22,598 nt of DNA, taken from positions 79,478-102,075 of the forward strand of contig NWUY0300017551.1 of NCBI GenBank assembly GCA_004151065.3. Direction: 5' to 3'. A program made the position numbers and the translations under genes. The DNA comes from Larix sibirica (Eukaryota; Streptophyta; Pinopsida; Pinales; Pinaceae). Positions 1-9,590 of the stretch are shown piece after piece. The notes beneath the pieces were generated by a model, which was not told the DNA's origin, did no database searches, and saw only the letters and a list, made by a program, of their open reading frames with translations. The first letter of the stretch is position 1; each line of letters opens with the position of its first letter.

Positions 1-1
1 A

Positions 2-23
2 AGCTAGGGTGAAAACCCTAGCT
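2..23. repeat. Perfect 9-bp inverted repeat with GAAA loop
   Basis: The arms AGCTAGGGT (2-10) and ACCCTAGCT (15-23) are exact reverse complements around the loop GAAA. As RNA this would be a stem capped by a GNRA-type tetraloop. It lies just upstream of where copy 1 starts to match copy 2, so it may be flanking DNA or a different 5' leader. No function can be assigned. Confidence 0.6.
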
Positions 24-31
24 ACAACAAG

Positions 32-1510
32 GACCATGACGAAAGGTCTCGGTCAGATTCCTTAGAGCTTGCTTCACATGATAACCCTTCTCTTGAGGAT
101 GGGGTTTCTAGGGTTGATAAAAAAAAAAACCTACACCTTTCTCCTCTTTTCGATTTTTCAACCTCCAGTACTAGCACTAGTCTCCCATCTACAACTATAC
201 AAGCATTTTTGATAATGGAACAATTGAGACCATTAGTGTGCAGGAGGAGGGGTGAGTTTCACGCATGCCGGCTTCAAAGAAATGTGTCTGTTGTAAACTA
301 AAACCCAGAGCATTAGCCCTCATGGATGATATAGATATGAATGAAGTTGTGGCCATGTCCAAAAGGGAATTGGTGGGTTGTTTTTCTGGTAAGGCAATGA
401 GCCTCTCCCATTTTTGCAAGTGAGCTTTTGAGATATGGAATACATCTTTGGGGTTCAAACCACAAATTGTCCAACTAGCCTATGGCTGGTTTTTTATCAC
501 TTTCAACTCAAAGGATGAAGTTTCGACAGTTATGGATGGATTCTATTTGTGGGGATACACTGCACTCAGAACGTAGAAGTGGTCTCCGTTCTTCGATGAT
601 TAGAGAGAGAAAATGTATAAATGTCTGTTATGGGAAAAAATTCCCTATTACATGCAGATAAAAGTGCACTTCAAGCATGGGAGGCCATTTCTACAAGTAT
701 GTTTCATTTTACGAAGTCTATTTCTATTATTGGTGGTGGTAGATTTTCTGACCCTGGGATCTGTGGGGATCATTCATCAAGTATTGGTCCCCTTTTTCCT
801 TTGAAGCTCCCTTTAAGCATACTTGGCCTTGGTTGAAGCTGACTAATGTTGGCCCTCTTAGAGAAGAGCCCACCATAGGTCCCATTGTAGTTGACGATCC
901 TCCTTTGCAGCTCCATTCTTAGATTCTTGGGATTCCTTTGGGGGGGTAGGTATTGAATCCCTAAGCTTTTTTTCGTTGACAATATCTCAATTGTTGTCGA
1001 CTTGGGAATTCCAACTTCTTCTTATGACCCATGGTTCACCTTTTGTTGTAGAAAATGGTCCTATTATTAACTTGGTATATTTGGATCCTCCCACCGGATT
1101 AGCTACTTCCAGAGCTAACTCACAAGCCTCCCCCCTATCCTGCACAATGTCCATGATTTCATAAAGGGAATTCTCCTTTTCTAGGGAAGGTGGATGGAGC
1201 CATCCCACTTTTGGCCATTAAGGCTACAGTTGCTCCATTAGACCTTTCTCTTCAAACCCTAGCTGAGCTTAGCCAGAATTCTTCCTCTCCTCCAAGGTCT
1301 TCCAGATATGATCTCCACTTCAGTAGACAATCTACTTTATGCTCGAGCCTATATAACAAAATGTCGTTGAAAGCATCTCCTAGGATCAAATGTCACAAAT
1401 CATCCCTTACACCGGCTAGATACCAAGCCCTTCGAGATATTGCTTCAGGAATTCAGGAAACCATCCTAAGGAGTCTTAGAGAAATAAATCTCAGGGAAAG
1501 GTGTCCTTAA
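32..1510 (+). pseudogene. LINE copy 1 ORF1 (DUF4283-like nucleic-acid-binding protein), broken
   Basis: ORF1 of plant LINEs encodes an RNA-binding, gag-like chaperone. One frame can be followed from about base 32 to a TAA at 1508-1510. The N-terminal part is hydrophilic (begins DHDERSRSDSLELASHDN). At 359-640 the order KRELVGCF, MSLSHF, LAYGWFFITFNSKDEV, LWGYTALR and WSPFF fits the DUF4283 fold. The C-terminal part (from about 1190) holds ARYQALRDIASGIQ and ends RERCP. In-frame stops include the TGA at 422-424 and TAGs at 574-576 and 594-596. The TAG at 574-576 is present at the same place in copy 2. The ORF1 stop overlaps the ORF2 start as TAATG. The DUF4283 match is by pattern recognition only. 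Confidence 0.65.
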
Positions 1511-2400
1511 TGCTGGTTTTATCATACAATTGTTGTGGGTTGGGGCTTCCTTCCAAAATATTATGCTTGAAGCAAATCGTAGCTCATCAGAAACCTGAGA
1601 TTCTTTTCCTACATGAGACTATTCATTATGGAGATGTCATTGTTAATGACTTGTGAGTTCTTTTACTTGCCTGGAATTTTGTATGTATTGATGCGATAGG
1701 AAGGTCAGAAGGCCTAGTAACTAGATGGTTGAAGAGTACCTTCTTATGCACCAATTCTTGGGCGATGGATTCTGTTCTGGGAAGTCAATCGTTTTTCTAG
1801 GGAAATTGGGAATGCTTTTTCCCTCCTCAATATATATGGGAATTACATTCTTAGATTTGAATTCTGGGAGAATATTTTCAATCACAATCTTTTAATTCAG
1901 GACGAGCTCATACTAGGGGGGGATTTGAATTTCACCCTAATGGATGGTGAAATTTAGGGCATTAATGCCCATATAGACCCAATGACAGATTATTTTCTAA
2001 GAAGGTTGGATGAAAATTCTCTATTTGATATCATGCTTGTCATCCTTAATCCCACCTGGAGGAATATGTGTGTTGGACATGACTCTATAGCTAAAATACT
2101 AGATCGATTTAGTCTCTGAGGACCTTTTACAGAATGTTGCTAGTATAAAACAATGGGTCGTAGCTGATGGTGATTCTGATCATTATCCTATTATGTTGGA
2201 GGTTATCGTGGATTCACACAAGCCTCCAAGTCCTTACAAATTTTGTGCTCCATCGCTAGAGGATCCAAACTACACTCAACTGGTCGGAAGGATGTGGATC
2301 CCCTTTGACAACACTAAAAGAGCATCTCCTACTATCCAATTCCTAAACAATCTTAAGAGAATCAAAGCAGAAAATGGTGAAATGGACAATTGAAATAAAT
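1510..2400 (+). pseudogene. LINE copy 1 ORF2, endonuclease domain (EEP family), broken
   Basis: ORF2 starts at the ATG 1510-1512. The first residues, MLVLSYNCCGLG, match the SWN-x-RGLG start of plant LINE endonucleases. HET in FLHETIHYGD carries the catalytic Glu, GGDLNFTL is the GDFN-type box, and DSDHYPI (about 2175-2195) is the terminal SDH motif. This domain nicks target DNA to prime reverse transcription. Frame changes near 1790 and 2110 and a TAG at 1955-1957 break it. That TAG replaces a codon just before GINAH and is also present in copy 2. The downstream part up to about 2400 (YTQLVGRMWIPFDNTK) links to the RT. Confidence 0.75.
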
Positions 2401-2469
2401 GCAGAGCTAGAATATGTGCAGAGAGCTATATAACACCTTTATCTGTCAAATACTTCTAGTTTTAGCACT

Positions 2470-3890
2470 CTATCAATGAAGAATGAACTTGTTGAATTGG
2501 AAACAAAGAAAAAGAAGATTTTATCTGATAATGAGGAGATGTGGAGACTTAAGAGGAGAGATACATGGATGCAAAAAGGTGATGAAAATACAAAAAATTT
2601 CCACCATTTCATTAATCATAGGAATAATGTGAATTCTATTTGGAAGTTGGAGAATGGGGATAGTGAGATTTTATGTAGATTTGGAAACCTGGCTACAGTT
2701 GGTGTTCAACATTTTAGTGGTATTTTTAAATAGGATGACTCTGCTCCCATTGCACAAATGATGGAAATTATTGCCCTTTTCCTATCCTATGTTAATGAAG
2801 AACAAAATCAAGCGTTGATGGAAGAAGTGACATTGGGGGGATTTACGGATCTTGTTAAATATCTGCAGAAAGATAAAATTCCAGGCCCTGATGGTTGGCC
2901 AATTGAATTCCTCTCTGCCTTCTTAGACCCTTTTGAGTTAGATCTTATTAGAGTTGTGGTAGACTCAAGAATATATGTAATATGCTAGTTGCTTTCAATA
3001 CTACTTTCACCACTTTGATACCAAAGTCTGACAACTCTCAGAATATGGATAACTACAGGTCCATATGCAACTACATATATAATATCATTGCAAAGATCCT
3101 TGCTATTAAGATAAAAGGTATACTTTCCAGTTCTTTATCCCAAGAGAAATTTTCTTTCCTGGTTAGAAGACAAATCCATAATGCAGTAGGAACTGCTCAA
3201 GAAGTCCTCCACTCAACTAAGATAAAACATTTCCCTATTGTGATTGTAAAAGCAGGCCTGTCAAAGGCATATGATAGAGTGAATTGGATCTATCTGAGAC
3301 TTGTCTTGCAACAAACTGGGTTCAACTTACAGATTGTCAATTGGATAATGACATGTGCTAGGAATGTTTCTTTTGTTGTGTTGATTAATGGTTCAACATA
3401 TCCGTTTTTCAAACCTGGTCGGGGCCTAAGACATGGTTCTTTCTATTGGTGGTGGAGGGGATAGGAAGACTCATCCATCAGTCTAGGAAGAGTGGCACCT
3501 TTAAAGGAAAACATGTTGGAGCACATGTTTATATCTCTCATTTTTTTTTTATGACATTCTCATTTTCTCAAATGGGAGTAGGAGAGAGATTTTTCTCTTA
3601 TAGGATCATTTGGACCTTTTTTCTATAACTACAGTTATGGTTCTTAATGTCACTAAATCTTCCATATCTATTTTGAACATTAATCGAGAAGAGTCAGATT
3701 GGATCTTCTCTCAATTGAACTTCCCCTTGGTTGAAGTTGAAGAAGGCCTCTGCTACTTGGGTTTTCTTCTCAAGTCAAATTCCTATTTAAAAAGGGATTG
3801 GGCATGGCTCATTGGAAAAAATGAAAAAATACTTCTACTTTGGTGTAATAGCTTAGCAAAGGTGGAAGACTGATTCTGGTAAATTCTGTT
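2470..3890 (+). pseudogene. LINE copy 1 ORF2, reverse transcriptase domain, broken
   Basis: The RT is recognisable from the linker WMQKGDENTKNFHHF (about 2560-2620) through KDKIPGPDGWPIEF (2870-2910), NTTFTTLIPKSDN (3000-3030) and KAYDRVNW (about 3266-3290) to GLRHG (about 3423). In motif A the codon expected to be the first catalytic Asp is GGC (Gly) at 3255-3257. After GLRHG a short deletion appears to remove the DPLSP-type stretch. The YADD-type box is damaged: around 3535-3570 the reading is HFFFYDILIF, with only one Asp. A TAG at 2731-2733, shared with copy 2, interrupts the frame. The thumb-like part continues to about 3890. Confidence 0.8.
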
Positions 3891-4260
3891 CTAGAAGCAA
3901 CCCCAGTATGTTATGTATCATTAGCATATGTTCCTAGAGGAATCCTTGATCAAATCAATAATATATACTTCCATTTTATTTGGAATGGTTCTCAATAAGG
4001 CACCCCTTTTCACTGGGCAACTTGGTCCTCCATTGCATGGCCAAAATCAATGGGAGGATGGAGGATAAAGAATCTCAAAAGGTGTCTAGAGAATCTTAAA
4101 AGGTGAGGGACTATCGTCAGTTGTTGTTATAAATAAGTACATCTCTCCTCTATCTGTTGAAGAATGGCTTCAAGTCAGAGATAAGAATCAAAGGAATATA
4201 TCCATAATGTGGAAAGAAATGCTACATGATTTTCATGCTTTTGATCTCATAGAAGACTGA

Positions 4261-4900
4261 TTGGAATGGAAAATTGGAAGTGGGAGGAAGGTTAGAATTG
4301 GTTATTATCCTTGGATTGGAGGAGGTGGGCACCATAGACTACCTACTCAATTAGTGGATGACCTCGGAGAACAAGGCTATATATATTTGAATCATGTTAG
4401 TGATCTTATCAATACTACATACTTCACTCATAAATGGCTCAATGTAGATCATCTGGGCATTGTTAGAAGGGACTTTAGAATTGCCCGGGACATCTACACA
4501 AAAGCCTTAAAAGAATCTCATATCAAGCTTACCAACATAGTGGATGAGTTATTATGGGCTCAACACGCAGATGGTGGGTCATACTCCCCCATGCTTGGTT
4601 ACCAAGTCTTGCAATCAGAGCAAGAACACCCTCCACATAGTTGGTGGGATTTTGTTATCTCGTTGTTAAAATGTCCTTTAAAGTGCATAATTTTCCTATA
4701 GTTGGTCTTATCCATAAAGTACCATTATGGGATTTTCCAATGAAGAAAATTTGGGCAGGTCCAAGAGATGCACTCTCTGTTAGGTAAACAATGAAAGCAT
4801 AGATCACTTATTTCTAACATGTAGCTCCTTCAGGCAAGTTTGGGATCATCTATCATACCTGAGGGACATGCTATTTGAATGGGAAGGTGAGACCATAATG
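4261..4900 (+). pseudogene. LINE copy 1 ORF2, post-RT and zf-RVT zinc-binding region
   Basis: The open stretch 4261-4701 begins with WKIGSGRKVRIGYYPWIGG, close to the segment that follows the RT in plant LINEs (W-x-G-G-x-x-x-x-x-W-W). It runs into a finger-like region. After a stop near 4700, the reading ESIDHLFLTCSSFRQVWDHL (about 4790-4850) matches the second half of zf-RVT (E-x-x-x-HLF-x-x-C-x-F-x-x-x-W). Several stops lie between the two halves. The region is presumed to be a nucleic-acid-binding finger between RT and RNase H. Confidence 0.65.
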
Positions 4901-5109
4901 CAAGCTTTTCACCACTAGATCTCTAATCCTGTAAACAATATGTTCATTGCATTGTCAGTTATCATCATTTGGTGTATCTGGACCTCTAAGAATCAATATT
5001 TTCTAGGATAAAAAGACCCCTTCCCATATTTGTGCGTCAAAGGGTCTTGTTATATTTAACTTGTTTCCTTGGGTGAATCCCCATCAAAATGCAAGAAGAA
5101 CTGAAATTG

Positions 5110-5460
5110 AATCTATACATAAAAATTTTCCTTGGATTTTCTTCGATGGAGCAACTCAACAACTACATGCTGCTGGGGTGTAGGTGGCCCTTTGCATCTT
5201 ACAGATTCTCATCAGATCTCTTTTGCTACTAGGTCGGGTCATGTTACAAACAACAATGTTAAGTTACAGGCTTTAATGTTGTCCCTTTCATTGGCAGTGC
5301 ACTATAAGGTGCAATAGGAAATCAATAGATTATTGGATCTATTTCAAACAATCTCTTTCCAACATATATATCGGGAAAGGAATTATGCTTTTTATCATCT
5401 CTCAAAAAGAGGTCTATTGCTCAAAGAGGGTGTTTGGCACAGGTGGGAGGTATAATGAAG
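5110..5460 (+). pseudogene. LINE copy 1 C-terminal RNase H domain, broken
   Basis: WIFFDGA (about 5136-5156) carries the first catalytic Asp of an RNase H of the plant RVT_3 type. TNNNVKLQALMLSLSLA (about 5248-5298) aligns with TNN-x-AEL-x-AL, but the catalytic Glu position reads Lys. The end, HIYRERNYAFYHLSKRGLLL, matches the HIYRE-N-x-EAD-x-LSK-x-GL ending, with the final Asp region replaced. A TAG near 5316 splits the domain. RNase H removes the RNA strand after first-strand synthesis; this copy cannot do so. Confidence 0.75.
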
Positions 5461-5809
5461 CGGAGCCAGAGTTGGACCCAGGTCCCTTTAGGGTCTTCTT
5501 GGATTGAAGGAACACCTAAAACTTTTTGGTATACCTTCTGCAACATGAGTCATTTCTCTCTGGTGATCATGGACGCTTCTCTTGGAGACTTTTTGATTGT
5601 CATTTTTTATATATATATATGACCTAAAACCGTTTATTTCTCCAATAATAAACTGTGATTTTTCTCTAGTGGAAAAGCTCTTTCAAGCTTCGCTAGTTCA
5701 ACGGAATTTCATTTACAAATGTGTCACCAAGACCAACAAATTATTTTTTGTCGAATAAGTTGATTCCAGGAACTAATCCATTGGGTAGTTGATGTAACAT
5801 ATCATAAAT

Positions 5810-5838
5810 TTATTGCTGCATCAACCCTGCTGCAATAA
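5810..5838. repeat. 11-bp inverted repeat with one mismatch
   Basis: TTATTGCTGCA (5810-5820) and TGCTGCAATAA (5828-5838) pair around TCAACCC, with one central T-T mismatch. This could form a small hairpin. No flanking ORF or terminator context gives it a role. Confidence 0.45.
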
Positions 5839-6827
5839 TGCTGGCACACGTTAGATTTATCGCTAAAGCTATCGCTACCCGTCTTGGTCATACAGTTATT
5901 GCTACTGTCTGTTCGTTTTGTCAGTGTAGCATTAACATTGTTGTAGCAATAGCTTGTGTAGCACCGATGGCAGTGTAATATTAACATCGCTCCATCAATA
6001 ATTTTATAGATTAGGTAGTATTGTTTTGTGCAACACATATAGTATGTGAATCCATTTCAATACTTTCAAACTACATACTAACGATTGGAATTTTACATTT
6101 TTAAAAATTTGAAATGTTTTGCAATATATTTTTTGTTTGTTGGAGAGTGTGTTGCACATTGGCCTTTTTAAGCAACAATAATGGTTGGGAATTCTTGAAT
6201 TGAAAAAATGTTTTGGGGTCAACATGGTGTTGGGTGAATCATCACGGGGATCGCTTCTACATTGTTGCTTTGAATGGGTGATGGCAACCGTTGGAACGGT
6301 AGGTCCTCTTTTGCATCCAAAGGATAGAATTGTTTCAAGATTGTTGCTTTGAATTCGATTCACTATTTCAACAGCTTCTTGATTCTGAATGGGCAGAATT
6401 GCTTCTAGATTCATGCTTTGGCTTGTTGAGTAGGGTATTGATTTTAAATTTCGATTCACTATTTTATTTATTTGTTGTATGCCACTGTTGCCACGTGGGT
6501 GTGGTTTGTGCATGTGGCCTTTCGCAATCCCCTTATCTTCTCGAGATTGGTCAGGTTTTGTTGGGTTTCGAATTTTGCGTCACGGACTCTTTATTTATGC
6601 TTCTAGATTGTGGATCACTATACAGACGAAGGATTGTTGGGTTGGCCTGAGTCGATTATGGGAGCGGAACAACGATAGGTGGGTGATTTTGTCCAGTCCC
6701 CCTGAGCTTATCTTGAGTTTATCTCGATTATTGATTTCTTTCATCTAAATGGAGCAAAGTCAACCTTTGACTTTACTCTATACTGATTGGATAGAAAAAA
6801 TAGCAATCGACCTGTAGCCCTTTGTGT

Positions 6828-6913
6828 GTCATTCACTCACTCTACTAATCTTCATACATTCTAAGAGCATGTCATTCACTCACTCTACTAATCTTCATAC
6901 ATTCTAAGAGCAT
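6828..6913. repeat. Perfect 43-bp tandem duplication, two units
   Basis: The unit at 6828-6870, starting GTCATTCACTCACTC and ending CTAAGAGCAT, is repeated without mismatch at 6871-6913. Exact identity inside otherwise decayed DNA implies a recent duplication such as slippage or end repair. An assembly stutter is also possible. Confidence 0.9.
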
Positions 6914-7110
6914 ATAAGTGATCTTTGAATTCAAGGCTCTGAGAAGCTTTCATACATCCATTTTAATCTTTAGAAAATTTTGTGAACTCAACTTATTGAA
7001 AACAACACTTTTTGTAAATTTTCATATTTAATTAGATTATTTTCTTAAGGTGTTTTTTAAAATTAAAATAGTGTTATATTAGTATTTTGGGTTGATTAAT
7101 TGAGAATGGT

Positions 7111-7322
7111 GAATTGTTAAGGTACTCTTTGTGATATAGAAAATTCAAACTTTGATTGGTTGTGTCATCTTAGTATGAGCACAACCAAGTGAACTGTTGA
7201 ACTGTTAAGACACTCTTTTTGACATAGCAAGTTCAAACATTGATTATGTGGAGCAGCTTAGTAAGAACACTCAAGTTTAAATATTGATTGTGTGAAGCGG
7301 CTTAGTACCAGCATGACCTAGT
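7111..7322. repeat. Degenerate tandem repeat of about 88 bp, roughly 2.5 units
   Basis: Units begin near 7111 (GAATTGTTAAGGTACTCTTT) and 7199 (GAACTGTTAAGACACTCTTT). Each continues with a 'TTCAAAC-x-TTGATT' block and a 'CTTAGTA-x-GA-x-CA' block. A third, partial unit starts near 7271. Mismatches are frequent, so this array is older than the 43-bp tandem upstream. Unit borders are approximate. Confidence 0.6.
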
Positions 7323-7669
7323 TACTGATTCTCCTAGTAAAGAAAAATGTTCCCATATTTATCCATGTTAGTGAAATTGGCCACAAATTGAATTTAAGCC
7401 AAACAAAAATTATGGAAAGAAACACACATGCAAGTATAAATCACTTACCCCGGATGCGGGTGCCAAGAGTGACACTGCCGAGGCAAGAGGTGCCACCTAC
7501 TCACTTGGCAACGTGGATCCACCGCCTGGCAACTGCCCTCTGCCAGCGCCTCCCCCATGACTCCGTTATTAAAGAAGTGTCATGTATAGGTCCATCTGGC
7601 CTCCTCGCGCGTGTCTGACTTTACTACCCCCATGGCCCCTGGTTGGAATTCAAGTTGGCTCGGGTGTTT

Positions 7670-8503
7670 ATGTCCCATCTCCTTAACTGGTTTAGTCACT
7701 CCATTATGCTCTCTCGTGCGAGGTATGGACGCACCAGCTGCGAAATTATTGATATGAGGCTCCCCCTCCACGCCCCTACGGTCATCACTTGCCTCTGTTA
7801 TTCTCTGTCTGTTTCCACTGCAGAAAGCTCCGCTCCTTCCCCGTTCTCCTGCGAACTAGCTGATAGCGCCATGACTCATACGCACGACACTTCCAAGCGT
7901 GGAACTAGTCATGGAGCCGAAAAGACTGCAACTCCTGCTGAGAAGGAGAAGAAAGCCAACAATGGCTATGAGGACAATGTCTCCGTCCCTGGTCGCAAAC
8001 TAATTGACGACTGGGAATCATGTAGTGTGGTTGATATTTTGGCCTTTGGAAACCAAGGCAACCAGGTCAATTACTACTGGTTAATGAAGAATATGCTGGG
8101 AACATTGTTCGAAGAAATATTAACCAACTCGAACATGGCCAAGGTTGCGATAATGGACACCAGGGCTAGCATGGCCCATTTGGACGACATGCTGGCTACT
8201 CTAGAAGCCAATTTGACTAGTCGAAGATACTCTCTCTTTCGCCACTCCACTCCTCCCAGCAATTCTGGCCCTACAGCCCTGGCTGAGGGAATGGCTAGTA
8301 ATTTGAATGTTCAAGTTGATGGCGCCGCTACTCCAGTGGATGCCCAACCAACTGACAGCTCCCTGCATGAATCCTTCGGTGTTACTGCTGTGGATGGTTC
8401 AGCTCCGGTTTGGGGCCCACCTCAGGCCCGAGTTCTCCTATCGAGGTTGCGTTACAGGGGCCCCCTCCCCTGGGACATCCTTCCCCATACCCTCTACGAT
8501 TAA
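7670..8503 (+). CDS. Unrecognised ORF in a GC-richer island, possibly mobile-element derived
   Basis: The frame is open from the first ATG at 7670 to a stop at 8501-8503, giving about 277 codons; a second ATG at 7871 in a better context would give 210. Base composition is clearly richer in G+C than the flanks. I do not recognise the protein. Visible features are a hydrophobic N-terminal stretch, a Lys/Glu-rich patch (about residues 89-100), an acidic segment, and a likely helix or coiled coil around VAIMDTRASMAHLDDMLATL. A pyrimidine tract ending CTGCAG at 7823 resembles a plant 3' splice acceptor, so the N-terminal part may be intron. The start of the frame (VITCLCY region) faintly recalls the conserved end of plant transposon-associated ORFs; this is a guess. 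The C-terminus seems to shift frame after about 8400. Confidence 0.35.
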   Translation: MSHLLNWFSHSIMLSRARYGRTSCEIIDMRLPLHAPTVITCLCYSLSVSTAESSAPSPFSCELADSAMTHTHDTSKRGTSHGAEKTATPAEKEKKANNGYEDNVSVPGRKLIDDWESCSVVDILAFGNQGNQVNYYWLMKNMLGTLFEEILTNSNMAKVAIMDTRASMAHLDDMLATLEANLTSRRYSLFRHSTPPSNSGPTALAEGMASNLNVQVDGAATPVDAQPTDSSLHESFGVTAVDGSAPVWGPPQARVLLSRLRYRGPLPWDILPHTLYD

Positions 8504-8675
8504 TTCCCTACACTACAAGCGGGTTAGGAAGACCAAGGACAATACTGTCACTCCACACAAGACAGAGCCTCTGCCTATCAAACTCCCGACCCAAAATTGG
8601 GATGAAGATTTCTTTGGCAGCTGCCCAATCATTGAAGACAAACCATGTTCCCAGAATGCAGAAGCCAACACCTAG
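8400..8675 (+). pseudogene. Likely frameshifted C-terminal continuation of the 7670-8503 ORF
   Basis: After about 8400 the 277-codon frame becomes Arg/Leu-rich and soon stops. Meanwhile another frame (stop at 8673-8675) gives HYKRVRKTKDNTVTPHKTEP and then NWDEDFFGSCPIIEDKPC. This reads more like a protein: a basic cluster followed by an acidic, Cys-containing tail. The third frame across 8410-8510 is Pro/Gly/Ser-rich like a linker, so two small indels may separate the parts. No homologue is recognised. Confidence 0.3.
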
Positions 8676-8689
8676 AGCCGCTCTAAGTG

Positions 8690-9590
8690 AGCTCAACTCT
8701 TCTCTTTTTGCAGTTAGCATTATTTTTTTTCTTTGTTTTGGCTAATGGCTTATTGTCAAACTCTAGTTTATCTCTCTAGTCTAGTTCAGTCTATGTTTTT
8801 ATTGGTCGGCTGTAATTATGTCAATGTTACTCAACCCACAGAAGGGCACGTCTACAAAGATTCTCTCTTGTTGTTTTTGCTCCATGAGAAGCTTCAGGAA
8901 GCTCTTTGTTATCCATGCATTAATTGTTATTTTTGATATTTTTTTTTTTATAATTGTTTATTTATAATTTGGAAATATACCCATAAAACCAATCAATATA
9001 GACAATATATTTATCTCATCATTCACTAAAATCATATTTGCTAATCCATCCTAAATTCTAGAATATAAACACCTACAATATAATTAATATGCATGCTTCA
9101 CTTAATAAAAAAGAATGTATTAAAATCAAAGAAAACCCTTTTATGGAAATAAAAGAAAACACTTTTGGCAATAAAAATATGTACAAATCTATGAAAAAAT
9201 AAAACATAGTTGACATACAAACCGTGTGTACATGGATTATTTTGTTTATCATTTATTGGCTATTCTAGTGATACAGAATATGGCCTTCGGCAGGGCCACA
9301 TAGAACCTATCACTCCATGGGTTCTATCACTGCCGAGAATGCCAGTCGATACACCACTGTGTTAGAAAGATCGACGAAAAGCAGAAGGCTGGTCCATACA
9401 ATATCTATACATTGAAAAAGGCTCAGCTTCACGCTGCGCAAACCATTATTTTATTTGGCCCAGCTTCATGATAGTAATTGATCATTTGAAGAGATTGATC
9501 ATCAATTCTAACAATAGCTGGTAATTATTCTCAGAGATCAGACTTAATTTTCCGGAATATTTCAATGGAGGATGTACAACTCAATGGCCG
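8690..9590. other. Spacer, largely AT-rich, no gene seen
   Basis: Short frames here have no recognisable domain. From about 8936 to 9250 the sequence is strongly AT-rich with A and T runs. From 9280 it becomes more balanced and holds the inverted-repeat structure at 9287-9336. It lies downstream (3') of the minus-strand gene fragment that ends at 9746. Confidence 0.55.
9287..9336. repeat. Composite inverted repeat: two nested 7-bp stems
   Basis: The outer stem pairs TCGGCAG (9287-9293) with CTGCCGA (9330-9336). The inner stem pairs TAGAACC (9301-9307) with GGTTCTA (9320-9326). The internal loop is asymmetric (7 and 3 bases) and the terminal loop is 12 bases. All four arms are exact. Confidence 0.55.

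Larger units (their letters stand above)
1..5625 (+). mobile_element. LINE (plant L1-type non-LTR retrotransposon), copy 1, degenerate
   Basis: A non-LTR element whose coding order is ORF1 (DUF4283-like), apurinic-type endonuclease, reverse transcriptase, zf-RVT zinc finger and C-terminal RNase H. Each domain is readable only by switching frames or passing stops, so the copy is dead. The 5' end is lost at the window edge; homology to the second copy (from about 18950) starts near base 31. The 3' end is uncertain: coding similarity ends near 5460, followed by a short tail with an AT run at about 5607-5620. No clear poly(A) tail or target-site duplication was found. Members of this class copy themselves by target-primed reverse transcription. 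The end coordinate is approximate. Confidence 0.85.
5626..7399. other. AT-rich spacer with scattered short repeats, no gene seen
   Basis: No ORF here shows a recognisable domain. The 106-aa frame at 6330-6650 is compositionally poor and overlaps the repeats. The region holds an imperfect inverted repeat (5810-5838), a pair of similar 18-19-bp direct repeats (about 5922-5940 and 5971-5989), degenerate copies of a 'TTGTTGCTTTGAAT' motif (about 6260-6465), a perfect 43-bp tandem repeat (6828-6913) and a degenerate ~88-bp tandem (7111-7322). It is probably decayed mobile-element DNA. Confidence 0.55.

Noticed and set aside
195-458. Minus-strand frames over LINE ORF1 (195-458 and 19117-19389)
   Set aside because: They mirror each other only because the LINE copies do; the plus-strand frame carries the DUF4283-like pattern.
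574-2733. Stop-codon reassignment or programmed readthrough as the reason for the shared TAGs
   Set aside because: Both copies also carry many unshared TGA, TAA and TAG codons and frameshifts, so inherited damage is the simpler reading.
6004-6650. Frames of 169 aa (minus) and 106 aa (plus)
   Set aside because: They overlap each other on opposite strands, lie over degenerate repeats and show no motif.
6828-6913. CRISPR-like repeat
   Set aside because: Two directly abutting units without spacers in plant-like DNA.
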